A DNA stretch of 64,000 nt from positions 3,537,904 to 3,601,903 of the forward strand of contig CM067348.1 of assembly GCA_034190875.2 (NCBI GenBank). Direction: 5' to 3'. The notes under the pieces are model-generated. The model ran no database searches and was not told where the DNA came from. It saw nothing but the letters and a program-made list of their open reading frames with translations. Source of the DNA: Urechis unicinctus (taxonomy: Eukaryota > Annelida > Polychaeta > Xenopneusta > Urechidae). A program made the position numbers and the translations under genes. Each line of letters begins with the position of its first letter. Within the stretch, counting starts at the first letter, position 1. Of this stretch, positions 36,300-47,879 are shown one piece after another.

Positions 36300-37680
36300 G
36301 CTTTAAATCCTTTTTCATATGACGACTACAGTGATTTTAAGCGTAACCTTGTTAGTTTTCCATGTTGTGTCTCCAAATGCCAGCGGGCGTTCTCCACGCC
36401 CGTTTAGATATTCTTTACGTCAGCTTTTGTGTATTCGTAGTGTTCGTAACAGCCAATAGGTTTGATTCAAAATTGCAATATTTAGGCCCTTGTGTTGTGA
36501 GATATTCATCAAAGTTAACAACTAAGCCAAGCCTATTGCATGTGCTTTGATTGTCCTACAAAATTAATAGTTGAAACAGTGAGAATAAAGCATTGTGTCA
36601 ATTGTTTCAAGCGAAATTCAGTGTTTTGTGCTGTAGATAAACTCAATGTCAGTGAATTATTTTCATGTTCGCAATAAATGGGGCTGCCATTGCAAAATCG
36701 TGCCTTGGGTTGAAGTCATAACGCACAGCCTTGCTGCTAGCAACGTATGATAACGTTGTTGAAAAACGATCCCATATAAAGACCGTCGTGTTATCCTCTT
36801 ACACTGTAGCGGTAAACAAACAATTCATCAGATGAATATAGTCCACAACGTGCCTTGCTGTTCAATGAGTTATTCACTAGTCACATAATGTCAGGCCCTC
36901 TTATCCCACTGAAGTGTCATGATCAGTGATGCTGATAAACTGATGCACATTAATGGAGATGAAGGAAGCAAACCGACTCTACTTTAAAATGACTCTTGGA
37001 ATTTATTATTTTGTTCAGTCTAAGGGAGCCAATATTGGACAAGTATACATAAAAAAGAAAGTAATTTCCAAAATTGCACGATTTACTTTTCTCAAAATCT
37101 GTAGCACTTATTATACTGTGTAACTTCCTTGTGTTCATGTTTGCTTCTGAACCCTGACTCAGACATTATCCAGATATTCCAGACGCAGTACAGAAGTTCT
37201 GTAACTTCCTCTGCAGTTTCCAATGCTCTGTTATTGCTAATGAATAAAACAGCAATGTATGTTCATCACTGTCGGCACTACAGTGCACAAACGATATTCT
37301 AAACTAGTATGTTACCACTAGAGGTAGAAACACAACTGAGACCAGCGGATCACACTATGATAATAAGATGGTCATGAACTGAAAAGAGTCACAGCATAAA
37401 AGGTACGAAAAAAACGATTACTGAGAAAATGGTAGAAGTCCATGGTGTGAGCACATCTATTGTGTCACATTGTGGGTGGACCAGAAACTCCTTTGTTAGT
37501 TTACAAACAAACGCAAGAAGGCAGCACCCGACGGACATAAAATGTATTCATAACGTGATCATAACGTACTATATGACATTGATATACTTATACATTGATA
37601 TACTTATTTTGATCATGGTATATGTCATAGATGTCGCAATGTTTACCACGATTTGTATATGAAGTAAATTAATATTAGGG
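36300..37680. other. No gene recognised
   Basis: Intergenic DNA between unit B and a TA tract. Short frames are without recognisable motifs. Confidence 0.5.
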
Positions 37681-37686
37681 AGCTTA

Positions 37687-37895
<209 letters not shown>

Positions 37896-38390
37896 AACAT
37901 GAATACACCATACTTCTGGTTGCCACGTTAACATATTAAGTCACTGTTATTGGATTCACGTACCTTTAAGACAATGACTAGTTCTGGGATCACTTCTGTA
38001 CCTGCATGTATGCTTATGGCACTTGTGTGTTGGCTTCTAATAACGTATGGCTATCACTAGCGCTCCTTTTGACGGGTCTTAATTATTTACTTTTTGATCG
38101 TTTTTACAGTGTTTCTATTCGAGACTGTATATGTAGCGACCTATCCTTAGATCTGAAGTCTGTTTCTGACAGTGTATGGACAGTGAGTACGCCGTACACC
38201 AGTTCAATAAGCCCCTCTCCTGCTTTCAATATCTTATCATCGTTTACAAAACGATTGTTTGTACAGAAGGTCGCAATACGATTATCACAATATTCAAATA
38301 TCCCTACAGAGTGATAACAGGTCACAACACAAAGGGTCAATAAACACAATATTGGGTAATTAAAAACATTCCATGGTGCGAGTAAATATA

Positions 38391-38539
<149 letters not shown>

Positions 38540-38765
38540 TATTCACGTTACAAGCCAACAATAAGTTACATTGTAGGTGCTACAAAAATACACACATGAT
38601 GACAACACAATATAAACGGCTCTTTGCCAGGTACTTGTCCCAATCACCAAAGCATATGATAGATGATTTTGCAACCACTCGTACACACAAGTGTGCAAGC
38701 ACAAATCTGAATTATCGCTGCCTAACATCGACAACTTAAATAACATTGTATAATCTTAGATCAAA

Positions 38766-38954
38766 TCATATTATTTGAATAATTAAAAGATTAATATTGG
38801 TTTGAAGAGGGGTTGCGCAATGAATGCAAAGGAAGTCTGAAGATTTGGCCGAACTCAGAGCTGATCTCCATTGGTTACGGATAATTGAGATGTGCACGTA
38901 GTGGAAGATGAAGATGAACATGCCTTGAAGGTTGATGAAGATGACAAACACAAT
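38766..38954 (-). pseudogene. Copy E TM7 exon and C-tail
   Basis: The acceptor is GTTGACAG. IVFVIFINLQGMFIFIFHYV is followed by SIIRNQWRSALSS and a tail that differs from unit B, ending in TGA. The exon is open throughout. Confidence 0.8.
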
Positions 38955-39272
38955 CTGTCAACACAAACTTCCTCTCAGACACCTGCAAAAGTTTTCCAAT
39001 AAACAGCATCGTTCGTAAAAAAACGAGCCATGGAATGCATTTTGACGTGTCGTCATGTTGATTTACTTGCATCGTTACTCATGACGTCATTTACAATTAT
39101 TGGCTAGTTGCAACGTTACTACACAAAAACTTAAACGTTTTGCCTTTGTGGGAAATGTTACTTTTCAGATTGTGAGAGAATACCCACACCAGTAACAATC
39201 GCCTGATTAGATAGCACAAGGGAGAATCAGGATCCCAGTGTTCATCACTAAACCATAAACAGATGCACATAC

Positions 39273-39413
39273 TTGGAAAGTGGCCTCGAGAGTTTTGACG
39301 ATATCGTTGGCGTCAGAAGACACAGCTCCAAACGCCGAGAACATCCAGGGGACGACAAGGAGAACCAACATGGCTACTGCGCCACAGAGTTGCCGCCAAG
39401 TGCCTCGTTGAGT
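39273..39413 (-). pseudogene. Copy E TM6 exon
   Basis: The acceptor is CAGCAG and the donor is CAA|GTATGT. 47 open codons, with WRQLCGAVAML and VVPWMFSAFGAVSSDAND. One codon shorter than in unit B. Confidence 0.8.
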
Positions 39414-39550
39414 CTGCTGATGAATTTGCCTAACTGTAACCTTGGATCTGTGTATTCATTGAATAGCGTGGGCAAAGTGTCTAACGACGACGAACAGTTA
39501 GATATATTTAGAAATAACATTGTGTAAAGAAATGGATTCATACCCCCGAA

Positions 39551-39674
39551 CTGTGCGCGGGCGCTTTTTAAGAGGACCCTTGTCACAAGAACAAAGATAG
39601 TGACATTGTGTAGGATGATACTTCCTACAGGTAGAAGAAACCCATAATACAGAGTGTTGTCTGGCAGCTTACAC
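39551..39674 (-). pseudogene. Copy E TM5 exon
   Basis: The acceptor TTTTGCTGTTTGTCCAG is good. CKLPDNTLYYGFLLP and VGSIILHNVTIFVLVTRVLL are open over the same 124 bp as in unit B. The GT of the donor is replaced. Confidence 0.8.
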
Positions 39675-39967
39675 CTGGACAAACAGCAAAAGAATTATAC
39701 CCCTATACACTTAACAGGTGGCTTATGTAGGACTACTTACAATAAATGCTGTCGTAACGATGAACGAATGGGTCACATCCCAAATGTGATCTACATATCA
39801 TATATTCATTTGATGGGAACCATAAATCATATGTGTATACATTATGCATTGTCTGAAATGATATGAGGTACCTAGAAGTGACACTGTCAGCTGTTGTAAC
39901 TGGACATTTGTTGGAGTGGGAGTGTTCTATTCATTGATGCAGTAAATGTCAAAGTTGTTACATTACT

Positions 39968-40163
39968 TGAATTTGCAATCACCATAGCCGCCATGAAATC
40001 CCAATCACCATAGCCGCCATGAAATCCCAATCACCATAGCCACCATGAAATCCCAATCACCATAGCCACCATGAAATCCCAATCACCATAGCCGCCATGA
40101 AATCCCAATCACCATAGCCGCCATGAAATCCCAATCACCATAGCCGCCATGAAATCCCTTCTG
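39968..40163. repeat. 26-bp minisatellite, about 7.5 copies, grown from the TM4 exon
   Basis: AATCACCATAGCCGCCATGA plus AATCCC repeats every 26 bp. On the minus strand the first unit is the GFHGGYGDW part of the copy E TM4/ECL2 exon. Confidence 0.9.
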
Positions 40164-40200
40164 ATCGATGGCCACAATAAGAGCCACGGCTACAGCGGGT
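40137..40200 (-). pseudogene. Copy E TM4/ECL2 exon, cut by tandem repeat
   Basis: PAVAVALIVAIDQKGFHGGY aligns with PALMVTVILAVDQRAFHGYY of unit B. The frame then enters a 26-bp tandem repeat. The acceptor ATGCAG leaves the wrong phase relative to the TM3 exon. Confidence 0.75.
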
Positions 40201-40583
40201 CTGCATAAATACACACGAGACACATATACGCACATCGAAGGATGCTAAACCGTTTTTATTATTTGCAATTCCTGTTCGAATAATGGTGAAAAATTGCATT
40301 TATATATTTTCAGGCAAAAGTCCAAGAAGACACCTAGGACCAAGTGGCCAAGAGGAAAGCTTGGGGGCTACATCAGAAAAGGCATGGAAACGACGAGACT
40401 GTAGAATAACAGGCCTACATGACCAGATGATGCAATTAATCAGGACTACAGATAGTTTGATCAAAATGTTCAATTCTGCACTGCTTTTGTCATTATTCTC
40501 TCTAAGGAAATATGGAATCCAGAGGATTAGGATCAAAAACGATGATTGCTTTAACCCTCCAGAAATGAATAATACTGACTGAC

Positions 40584-40846
40584 CCCAGGCGACAATGGCT
40601 GCCTTGGTGACCAGTCGGCGAGTGTGGTTATCAAACACCTTGATGAGCATGAGGTACATGTTATAAGCCTCCACTCCATTCCACAAGAGCGACACTAGGA
40701 CGAAATAGTAGCGCAGTACGTTGGCCATGACACAACCGAGTTTCGTGGCGCCGATGATCTGGGTGATGTAGAGCACTATGAGAAGTGCGATGAGGGAGAG
40801 ACAGAGCTGAATGAGGATGTGTGTGGGTCGTCCTCGTCGGGTCCTT
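40584..40846 (-). pseudogene. Copy E TM2-TM3 exon
   Basis: Completely open over 263 bp, nearly identical to unit B, with GCVMANVLRYYF in place of GCVAANVLRYYF and a proper TGGG|GTCAGT donor. Confidence 0.85.
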
Positions 40847-40949
40847 CTGGCTTCACACAGACAGACTCGCCCTCATGATCTATATCTAAATGCTGATTTT
40901 TGAAAGCACAGTAGCAGATCAGGCAAGAATCTAATTGTTTAAATCTCAC

Positions 40950-41050
40950 CTGAAAAGTGCAAATGTGAGGATGGTGAGAACAAGGCAGACCAATGAAACA
41001 GCCAGGAACACGTGGCTAGCAAAATAAAGCTGCTTGGTTTAGGGAAACCC
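40950..41050 (-). pseudogene. Copy E TM1 exon with stop
   Basis: 101 bp as in unit B, with both splice sites present. GGG TTT CCC is followed by TAA, then TKQLYFASHVFLAVSLVCLV. Confidence 0.85.
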
Positions 41051-41097
41051 CTGTAAAAAGACATTACTCGCTCTGGTATTTTTAATTGATGCAAATA

Positions 41098-41268
41098 GCC
41101 GCTAATACAGTCATCAATTCCCCCACAAGTATTTATTATTCAGTGACGGTTCATTCAATGGATGGAAACAACATCAACTTTATCGCAGGTAAAATGCTAT
41201 ATGCAGTGCTGTAATATAGCGTGTAATCTATACTCACTACAACACACACATCACCTGTCTTCTGAAAA
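41098..41268. repeat. Dispersed repeat, copy 2
   Basis: Same orientation as 11118-11296. It includes CATCAATTCCCCCACAAG and TATTTATTATTCAG. Confidence 0.8.
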
Positions 41269-41584
41269 GGGCTTCATAGTGATCTGGAGTATTGATCTTT
41301 TTGAGACCTCACAAACATTATAAGGAGGCATTTGACCAGATTATGTGTCAAGAAGGCGATATTTGAGGACATTGAAGTACGGTAAAGATAGCTAATCAAC
41401 CGATAACTAGCGAAACTCCAGCAATGCAGGACGGGAGCGAGTTGTTCGCGCAGGTTGTTTTTGGACCAGTTTTGACCTACGTGGCCAACAACTCGCCTGT
41501 TGAGAGCATAACCAAAGTATGGACGAAGTTGTGAATGCAAAGGAACTGTTGTTTTTATGGCGACGCCAATAAGCATGTAAAAGT

Positions 41585-41681
41585 AATCCAAGATATTGTG
41601 TCTGGAATTATGGCGCTTGTTTGATGGAAAAAGCTTCCCATGTTTGCGGTCGACGCACTAACAAATGGGCCACATTCCCGC
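41585..41681. repeat. Dispersed repeat, 97 bp, copy 2
   Basis: Same orientation as 18128-18224, with about ten differences. Confidence 0.8.
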
Positions 41682-41872
41682 TAAAGCGCACCCAATATGT
41701 GTATGTGAAAGGTGCAATAGACTTGATTTGCGGCCACGCTCTGAAGGACCTAGAATAAAGGTTTGGATCAAATGGAGAACAAACCTGTGTGATCTCCTCC
41801 GAATTATGCGGCGGTAGCAGCGACATCACCAAATGACGCTCCGGTACAGCGGCCAGTGGGAGCAGAGCGTGA

Positions 41873-41965
41873 GTAGTATAGAAACTGGGGGTACGAGCGC
41901 AGTTTCCAAATGGACTCACATAAGCCAGCCTGCAGTGCGCTCGCACCTCCCAGTCTCTATACTAC
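41873..41965. repeat. Imperfect inverted repeat, 29-30 bp arms
   Basis: GTAGTATAGAAACTGGGGGT and the next nine bases (41873-41901) are complementary to 41936-41965 with a few mismatches, around a 34-bp loop. It could be the end of a small foldback element. Confidence 0.7.
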
Positions 41966-42014
41966 AGTGTCAACCAGCCCTTCCAGCCGATCTTCTCCAG
42001 GGCCACACCGGTAG

Positions 42015-42398
42015 TTAGTCAATATAGAGGTCAGCAAGTGAGAAATATCTGCGACCGTCGCTGTAAGTTCCCCTCTTCACACGTTCGAGGTTCGAGAGTG
42101 GTTTGTTCTCTCTCTCAATAAAGGCGGGATCTGGGCGAATTGTTGTCACTCTCATCGTAAAGAGTTTCCAGCAGAAGAAATCTCCAGCCGGTCTTTCTTG
42201 AATCTTTATCGGCCTGCCCATCCAGGGGCCGTTGTGATCCAGATCGTAGTCGAAGATGGTGTCAAACTTACCGTTTGCGGCGTAGTCTTGGATGGTTGTG
42301 TACCCCCAAGCGACCGTCTCCTTGTACTTCTCCCTGTCCTTATGGTAGTACTCCAAGTTATACGCTCCAGCCCTCCCCAGGTCCTCATAGGCACACAC
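42015..42398 (-). CDS. Unrecognised coding-like reading frame
   Basis: A 127-codon frame open at its 5' side ends with TAA after YFSLADLYID. It is rich in charged and aromatic residues (AGAYNLEYYHKDREKYKE, FDTIFDYDLDHNGPWMG, KPLSNLERVKRGTYSDG) and has high CpG like the receptor exons, unlike the AT-rich surroundings. The YEDLGRAG start may lie inside an exon, but I see no clear acceptor. I do not recognise the family. It lies upstream of copy E on the same strand, with no evidence that it belongs to it. Confidence 0.4.
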   Translation of the reverse strand: MCAYEDLGRAGAYNLEYYHKDREKYKETVAWGYTTIQDYAANGKFDTIFDYDLDHNGPWMGRPIKIQERPAGDFFCWKLFTMRVTTIRPDPAFIERENKPLSNLERVKRGTYSDGRRYFSLADLYID

Positions 42399-42419
42399 CC
42401 GGAAAACACAAAATATATG

Positions 42420-42552
42420 CTGTATATATATTAATATATTTTATATGAATTACATTATCAATTCTAGATGCCGAAATAGATCAACGTCGTTTCAAAGCAG
42501 AATGACGCAAGCATCAAACGTTTGATGGAAGAATAATTTGTTTGTGTTTGAC
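42420..42552 (+). other. Receptor intron sequence homologous to 19310-19446
   Basis: The shared string GAATTACATTATCAATTCTA and the following bases show that this is the 5' neighbour of the GAIN exon, as in unit A. Confidence 0.75.
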
Positions 42553-42719
42553 AGCTTGATCCATCAGTTAACACCACTAGAGCACCTGCTGCAGCAGTAG
42601 ACTGTCGGGAACCAGATCAGCATCGCATTCATCAATGAGACCGTGGTCATCAGGCGGGTCAAATCGAAAGCTTCATGGATGAAGACTCATATCAAGTTGT
42701 GACTGAGATGCCACAGAGT
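42553..42719 (+). pseudogene. Unit C GAIN-type exon with stop
   Basis: IHQLTPLEHLLQQ is followed by TAG, then TVGNQISIAFINETVVI and a deletion. It keeps more of the exon than unit A does. Downstream it passes into the donor-like CCACAGAGTAAGG. By order it is the 5' part of unit C, now separated from the GPS exon at 55.9 kb. Confidence 0.8.
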
Positions 42720-43203
42720 AAGGGCTAGAAATAGCACCAGGTAAGAACATAACTGGATGTATTCCTGGGATGCCACAGTGTAAGGGCGTTTTGAAATAGC
42801 ACCAGGTAAGAACAATACCTGGATGTATTCCTGGAATGCCACAGTGTAAGGAGGTTTTGAAATACCACCAGGTAAGAACAATACCTGGATGTATTCCTGG
42901 GATGCCACAGGGTAAGGGCGCCTTGAAATAACACCAAGTAAGAACAATATCTTGGTATATTCCTGAGGTGCCACATGGTAAGGGCTTCGTGAGATAGCAC
43001 AAGATAAGAGAAACACATGGAGTTATTCCTGTGATGCTTATTGAGCCACGGGGTAAAGGCTTCTTGAGAAGGGGCAAAGGCTTCTTGAGACACAGGGTAA
43101 AGGCTTCTTTAGACACGGAGTTAGAGCTTCTTGAGACACAGGGCAAAGGCTTCTTGAGACACAGTGTAAAAGGGTTCTTGAGACACAAGGTAAGGGCTTC
43201 TTG

Positions 43204-43205
<2 letters not shown>
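42700..43205. repeat. Minisatellite built of splice-donor-like words
   Basis: About 60-bp units with GCACCAGGTAAGAACAATAC and GCCACAGTGTAAGG, then about 27-bp units with CTTCTTGAGACACAGGGTAA. It is homologous to 19540-19870 and longer. Confidence 0.85.
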
Positions 43206-43206
<1 letters not shown>

Positions 43207-43252
<46 letters not shown>

Positions 43253-43262
43253 ATATATATAT

Positions 43263-43295
<33 letters not shown>

Positions 43296-43317
43296 TATAT
43301 ATATATATATATATATA

Positions 43318-43353
<36 letters not shown>

Positions 43354-43366
43354 ATATATATATATA

Positions 43367-43414
<48 letters not shown>

Positions 43415-43482
43415 GTATATATACATATATGTATATATATATAAATATATACATATATATATGCATATATATATATATAATA
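43207..43482. repeat. (TA)n microsatellite with GATA and GTATA interruptions
   Basis: About 275 bp. It corresponds to the left part of the TA tract at 19877-20460 of unit A. Confidence 0.97.
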
Positions 43483-43485
43483 CAA

Positions 43486-44389
43486 TGCAACCTTTTTGAG
43501 ACAATCGATCGATCTTTTTGGAAGACAGTCACATCTTGGCACACGACGTGAGTTCCCAAAAAGTAAAGATGTTTTCGAGTGATTTATTTTACTATTTTTT
43601 ATTTAAACGTGATGCTACTCTTTGCATTATCTCCATTCATTTTGATCCATTGCAAGGTTTTGGCTTATGCATCGCGCTGGAAAAGGTAAGGGGAGTATTT
43701 ATATTTCAAAAAGTTTGAAAATATTTGGGTTTGACCACTTTAATGTGATAATCTAGTCTTAGTAACATAAGTACCTTTCAAGAATGATTTCATTGAATTT
43801 TGAATATTATAGCAAAATCAAATTTTAGCAATTAACAATTCGTTGACATAACTCGAAAACGTCAATATCTTCCCTAAAACCATATATACTCTCACCCAAA
43901 TGGTCGATAGAATGCTTAAACATGTGTATATTCGAAATATTAAGATATTTGATTGATTTTATAATTTTATTACCTTCTTTTTTTTCTTTTTTTTCTTTAT
44001 TCATCTATCTTCTACATTTGATTATATCGCAAAACATTGCTAATCGTTCATATTGATCACACCTATAATTAATAATATTTTTCTAATCAATGATGGATGA
44101 AAATGATTACAAGATATCGGTATTCCGCAAATAAACGCAAATATATAGGGGCACGAAAGGTTGGATTCGTGCGTATAAATCAGTGTCTTGACCTTTCGTA
44201 AACGACCTTCAGAGGACCAAAAGCAATATATTAGGAATAAAAAGTTAAAAAATTATTTTTATTTACATTAAACATTTCCAATACATCAATCATTATATGC
44301 TGCATTAATAATAATTAATTAATGACAGAAAAAAGAACTTAAAAAATTGTCAACGAAAGGTTGGAGTCAACGAATGGTTGTAATCGTCA
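43486..44389. other. AT-rich insert without recognised gene
   Basis: It is bounded on both sides by TA tracts. Its left end begins TACAATGCAACCTTTTTGAG. Its right end, read inversely, has TTACAACCATTCGTTGAC. CGAAAGGTTGGA occurs at 44154 and 44355. It could be a small TA-flanked element with weak terminal inverted repeats. Confidence 0.4.
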
Positions 44390-44627
<238 letters not shown>

Positions 44628-44902
44628 ACATGTTGTGAAATATTTGAAGTTATGAAAACGTCACAATCTATTTTTTTTCTTGTAATATGAAGTCACACAT
44701 GTTGCCTTGCTAGGACTGATCACCTGTCTTTGTGTGGCCATGCGTAACGACTTCAGAACAAAAGAATGGAATCAGAGTGGGAAAGTAAAACTCGCAGAAT
44801 GGCCTACTGACACAACAATAAAGTCAATGACGAGAAGAACTTTATTACAGATTAACATTAAGCATCTGTTAACGTTATCACATTAAGCAACCCGGGGCAG
44901 CG

Positions 44903-46043
44903 TTAGTAGTGTGTGTGTCCTCCCTCATGGGCAATACACTCTCTGCATCGCTTGTGCATCGTGCTGATGAGGCGGTGAACCAGCTTCTGAGGGATGCGCT
45001 CCCATGCCTCGTGCGACAACTGGGGAAGGTCAGCTAGCGGGTGATGGGGCCGCAGACGTTCGCACACCTTGGCACGTAAAACCCTCCACAGGTTCTCTAT
45101 CGGCGACAGATCAGGGGATGGCCAGTCGAGGTGCTCAATGCCCTGCTCCTCAAGAAAGGCCTGAATGATCCTGGCTCTGTGGGGGCGGGCATTGTCATCC
45201 TGGAATATGAAGCGGTCTGGTCCAATGGCCCCAGCGTACGGCACTACAATGGGCTCGAGAATGATGACCCTGTATTTCTGACTGTTGACATTTCCATCGA
45301 CTACGTGAAGCTACGTCTTTCCGTCATAACTGATCCCTGCCCAGACCATGACACTCGGACACGGAGAGCTATCCCGTTCTTGCACACAGCAAGGGCGATA
45401 TCTCTCCCTACGGCGCCTCCAGACATGCTCTTGGCGGGCCTTCCTGAGACTGTACCTAGCCTCATCAGAGAAGAGAACACATCGCCACTAGTGCCTTGTG
45501 AACCTCTGGTGCGCTTGGGCCCATTGAAGACGTGCTCTGCGGTGGTCAGCTGTCAAGACGACTTTGGTGGCTGGTCTGTTGCCATGCAGGTTGCTGGATC
45601 GTAGTCGTCTCCTGACGGTACTGAGGCCGATGGGACGACCACCTTGCCCTTGTCGAGCGTGCACTCGCTGCCGAACTGCAGTTGCTAAAACGACAAAAAT
45701 CAGGATATCGTTAGGGAAGCAATACAACTACAGTAGGTCATAAACTCCATACAAATCGTACAAATTGTAGGAAATGTTTTTGAGAAAATGTTCTCACAAT
45801 GGTACCTGTAATAAATCGGTTGCGCAGTACAGTGATTCTGATAAAGCGGTCCTCTGCTTTTGTAGTGACGATAGGGTGGCCAGGCCGAGGACGATCTTTT
45901 ACTCTACCCGTCTCATCAAATCGAGCACGCAGACGACTGATCGACCTGTGATGGACCCCGTGTCGTATGGCTACTTCACTAACTGACAAACCAGCCTGGA
46001 GCTTACCGATCGCTATTAAACGGTTATCATCTGATAATCTCAT
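44903..46043 (-). pseudogene. Tc1-like transposase, broken
   Basis: The N-terminal helix-turn-helix (SVSEVAIRHGVHHRSISRLR) and GRVKDRPRPGHP lie in one frame (46043-45738). The second DNA-binding part GRPIGLSTVRRRLRSS and the catalytic region are in another frame, so there is a frameshift between them. The catalytic frame has TAG at 45490-45488 just before WRCVLFSDEA and another TAG after SYDGKT (near 45308). The acidic residues are present: SDEA, QDDNARPH and SPIENLW. Only 32 residues separate the second Asp from the Glu, two fewer than the usual DD34E, because the sequence reads DWPSPDLSPIE where relatives have two more residues. Confidence 0.85.
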
Positions 46044-46333
46044 CTTTTAGCTGTGTTTTGTCACACCAAAGACCTTACTGAGTACCTGCCAATAGGTCAC
46101 AAGTTGCCAATTGCCTGCAGTTGGCTTGGCTTTAAATGTGTCCTTTAAGGGATGGAACTATTACCTGCAAGTTCTTCCTTTTGACTTTGGCCACTATCTT
46201 TACAGCTTGAGCCCTTGCGCTTAATCGCACAGAGACATGTGATCTACTCTTGCATAAAAACACCTGTGGGTGTATATTGCAGCAGATATTAGCAATATGC
46301 GATTTTGATATCTGGATATATTTCAGATTATGC

Positions 46334-46361
46334 GAGTGGTGCGTTTCTAGTGACACCCATG

Positions 46362-46364
<3 letters not shown>
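46334..46364. repeat. Right terminal inverted repeat of the Tc1-like element
   Basis: GAGTGGTGCGTTTCTAGTGA continuing to CACCCATGTA is the complement of the left end. Confidence 0.88.
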
Positions 46365-46532
<168 letters not shown>

Positions 46533-47879
46533 CAAGTCCGACCATTTTGGTACAAATCACCAACCATCTTGGCCCATACTTACATTTTGGACGATGATCG
46601 TGGGGCCAAAATAGTCAGCGTCATCTCATAGGCTTACACAACTGCGCTTCCCCACCAAATTGTAACTTTGTTTGCTACTACTCCGCCTAAGTTTGGAAAC
46701 TTATTATTCAGTGTAACTATCCACTTTTTTTTTGCTTTAACTGTCTTTCCCTGAATTTACATTTTGGCCTTAACGACCATTTTGGCCATGTTGAATAATC
46801 GGTCATTATTTGGCTTTGTTCGATGTATATTTGCTTCAAACTTAGATTCATGATTTGTGCGACTTTCAACTTCAATAAACAATTCTTTGTTTGAAATTAT
46901 TGCTTGAAATGAAGAACATACAAATTTTGAATGAATATATAAATCAGCAGTTTAACGAAAAACTGGCGGCACACGCTCAAATATCTTTATGGACGGATAT
47001 AAAAAAATGGCGATTTTACTGGGAAATCCGGGGTTGTAAGTCTTTGTCAACTCATTTTTGGTGTTTTGTTCTCAATATATATCAGTTTGATAGTGTTTTA
47101 TTTAGATAAATAAGAACAAATGAAGCACTTAAGCTTGGAACTCGAGACGCAGATCAGCATTCAAAACGTTTGGAGAATCTCGCTGAATCTCACTGGTTTT
47201 CTCGATCTATGATGTGCAATGTTTCGAGTAATAAATGAAATCATATCTTATCAACGGACTGTTTTTATGATTAGCCAGATCGTTATATGTTATCAGTTTG
47301 CTCATGTCTTAAAATCAAATTGTCCCCACGAACGCATCCGCGGGCTCAAGCTGGAGGTATATTTTGAGATTGTAACAAATCAAGCTTTCCATACCGCATG
47401 GAATTTCCGTAACAGGAGCGAGTATAAACAAAGTTTATCGGTCAGCCATGACCATTTTACACGCTCTCTTTACATTTGATTCTAATCTGGTCAGTATGAT
47501 TCCAACGTTTAAATATTGAATATCATTAATGTGACAATGTGACAAATTTCATGTACGACAAATTATGAAATACCCGTAGTTTACAGTGGTTAGCGAGCTT
47601 CACCGGGCTGTTCCGCACGTGGGCTCTACCGTTCAGACTCACTCTTACCGATCACTTACACTTTTCCAATGGCCAATAATACCCAGATACCACGTTAATA
47701 GGACTAGATGCCTGCAGCTTGGTTGGACAGATCTACCGATTACCATTGATTTGTTTTTAAATGTATTTCCTAACGTTCATTTAACCGTATTGACTATTGG
47801 CCATTTTAGCGAACGGCTTTTGCCCCATCTGTCAGATGTAAACATTGCCTGATCGTGACAGCGGACATGCGCTGGTGGC

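Larger units (their letters stand above)
38766..41050 (-). pseudogene. Inverted receptor copy E (TM1 to TM7), probably disabled
   Basis: Minus-strand exons in order: TM1 40950-41050, TM2-3 40584-40846, TM4 about 40137-40200, TM5 39551-39674, TM6 39273-39413, TM7 38766-38954. TM2-3, TM6 and TM7 are fully open and exon lengths equal or nearly equal those of unit B. Defects: TM1 has TAA at 41041-41039 where B has TAC; the TM4 exon is interrupted by a 26-bp tandem repeat and loses the ECL2 Cys; the TM5 donor position reads GCACAG|TTCGGG instead of GCACCT|GTAAGA. No extracellular-domain exons were found upstream on this strand. Confidence 0.8.

Noticed and set aside
42673-43559. Long YIYI-type frames over TA tracts, here and at other (TA)n sites
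   Set aside because: Simple-sequence translations without any coding context.
45131-45604. Plus-strand 157-codon frame within the Tc1-like element
   Set aside because: It is the antisense of the transposase, whose motifs are clear on the minus strand.
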